A DNA stretch of 5,251 nt, from assembly GCA_015488975.1 (NCBI GenBank), contig WFMT01000078.1:1-5251 (forward strand), written 5' to 3'. Positions 5,155-5,251 of this stretch are shown here, piece by piece (position 1 is the first letter of the stretch; each line of letters opens with the position of its first letter). The stretch is from Campylobacteraceae bacterium (GTDB taxonomy: Bacteria; Campylobacterota; Campylobacteria; Campylobacterales; JALSKU01). A model generated the notes under the pieces. It was not told where the DNA came from and did not search any database. It saw only the letters and a program-made list of their open reading frames with translations. The translations under genes and the position numbers were made by a program.

Positions 5155-5251
5155 GCTATTATCACAAAGTTAAGTTACTATCCATAAGTTTCTTTTAATT
5201 AAAATATTAAGAATCTTGAAGTTAATATAAAATAATTATTGAGCATATTTA

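Noticed and set aside
5190..5213. AT-only palindrome TTTTAATTAAAA with flanking TTCTT/AAGAA as a terminator or operator
   Set aside because: Weak stem in very AT-rich DNA with no GC core. The 97-base tail shows no clear promoter or gene start, so I leave it unannotated.

Overview
The window comes from an AT-rich bacterium, most probably a member of the Campylobacterota (Epsilonproteobacteria; a Sulfurimonas, Sulfuricurvum or Arcobacter-like lineage). The strongest clue is the bc1 operon. It runs Rieske protein, one-piece cytochrome b, then a membrane-bound cytochrome c with two haem sites in place of ordinary cytochrome c1, the arrangement known from this phylum. Genus is not resolved. All genes lie on the + strand, tightly packed, in two blocks separated by a 145-base intergenic region.

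Block 1 (1-2295) is the end of a petABC operon for respiratory complex III: the last 38 codons of the Rieske subunit, a complete cytochrome b with four haem-ligand histidines and the PEWY Qo motif, and a complete two-haem cytochrome c. Together they oxidise membrane quinol, pump protons through a Q cycle, and pass electrons to periplasmic cytochromes and a terminal oxidase.

The intergenic region (2296-2440) holds a strong hairpin just after petC, a good sigma70-type promoter (TTGACA, 17 bases, TATCAT), inverted repeats over and downstream of the -10 box, and a strong ribosome binding site. It reads as the end of one transcription unit and the start of another.

Block 2 (2441-5154) is a four-gene, translationally coupled cassette: an AmmeMemoRadiSam radical SAM enzyme (amrS), a MEMO1-family protein (amrB), a protein-L-isoaspartate O-methyltransferase (pcm), and a small beta-grasp protein of the MoaD/ThiS class with an unusual C-terminus. 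The usual third member of the AmmeMemoRadiSam system, the AMMECR1-like AmrA, is not in the window. The biochemical role of AmmeMemoRadiSam is not established as far as I know. Its coupling to a protein-repair methyltransferase and a ubiquitin/sulfur-carrier-like protein is the most interesting aspect here. The last 97 bases are AT-rich and show no gene.
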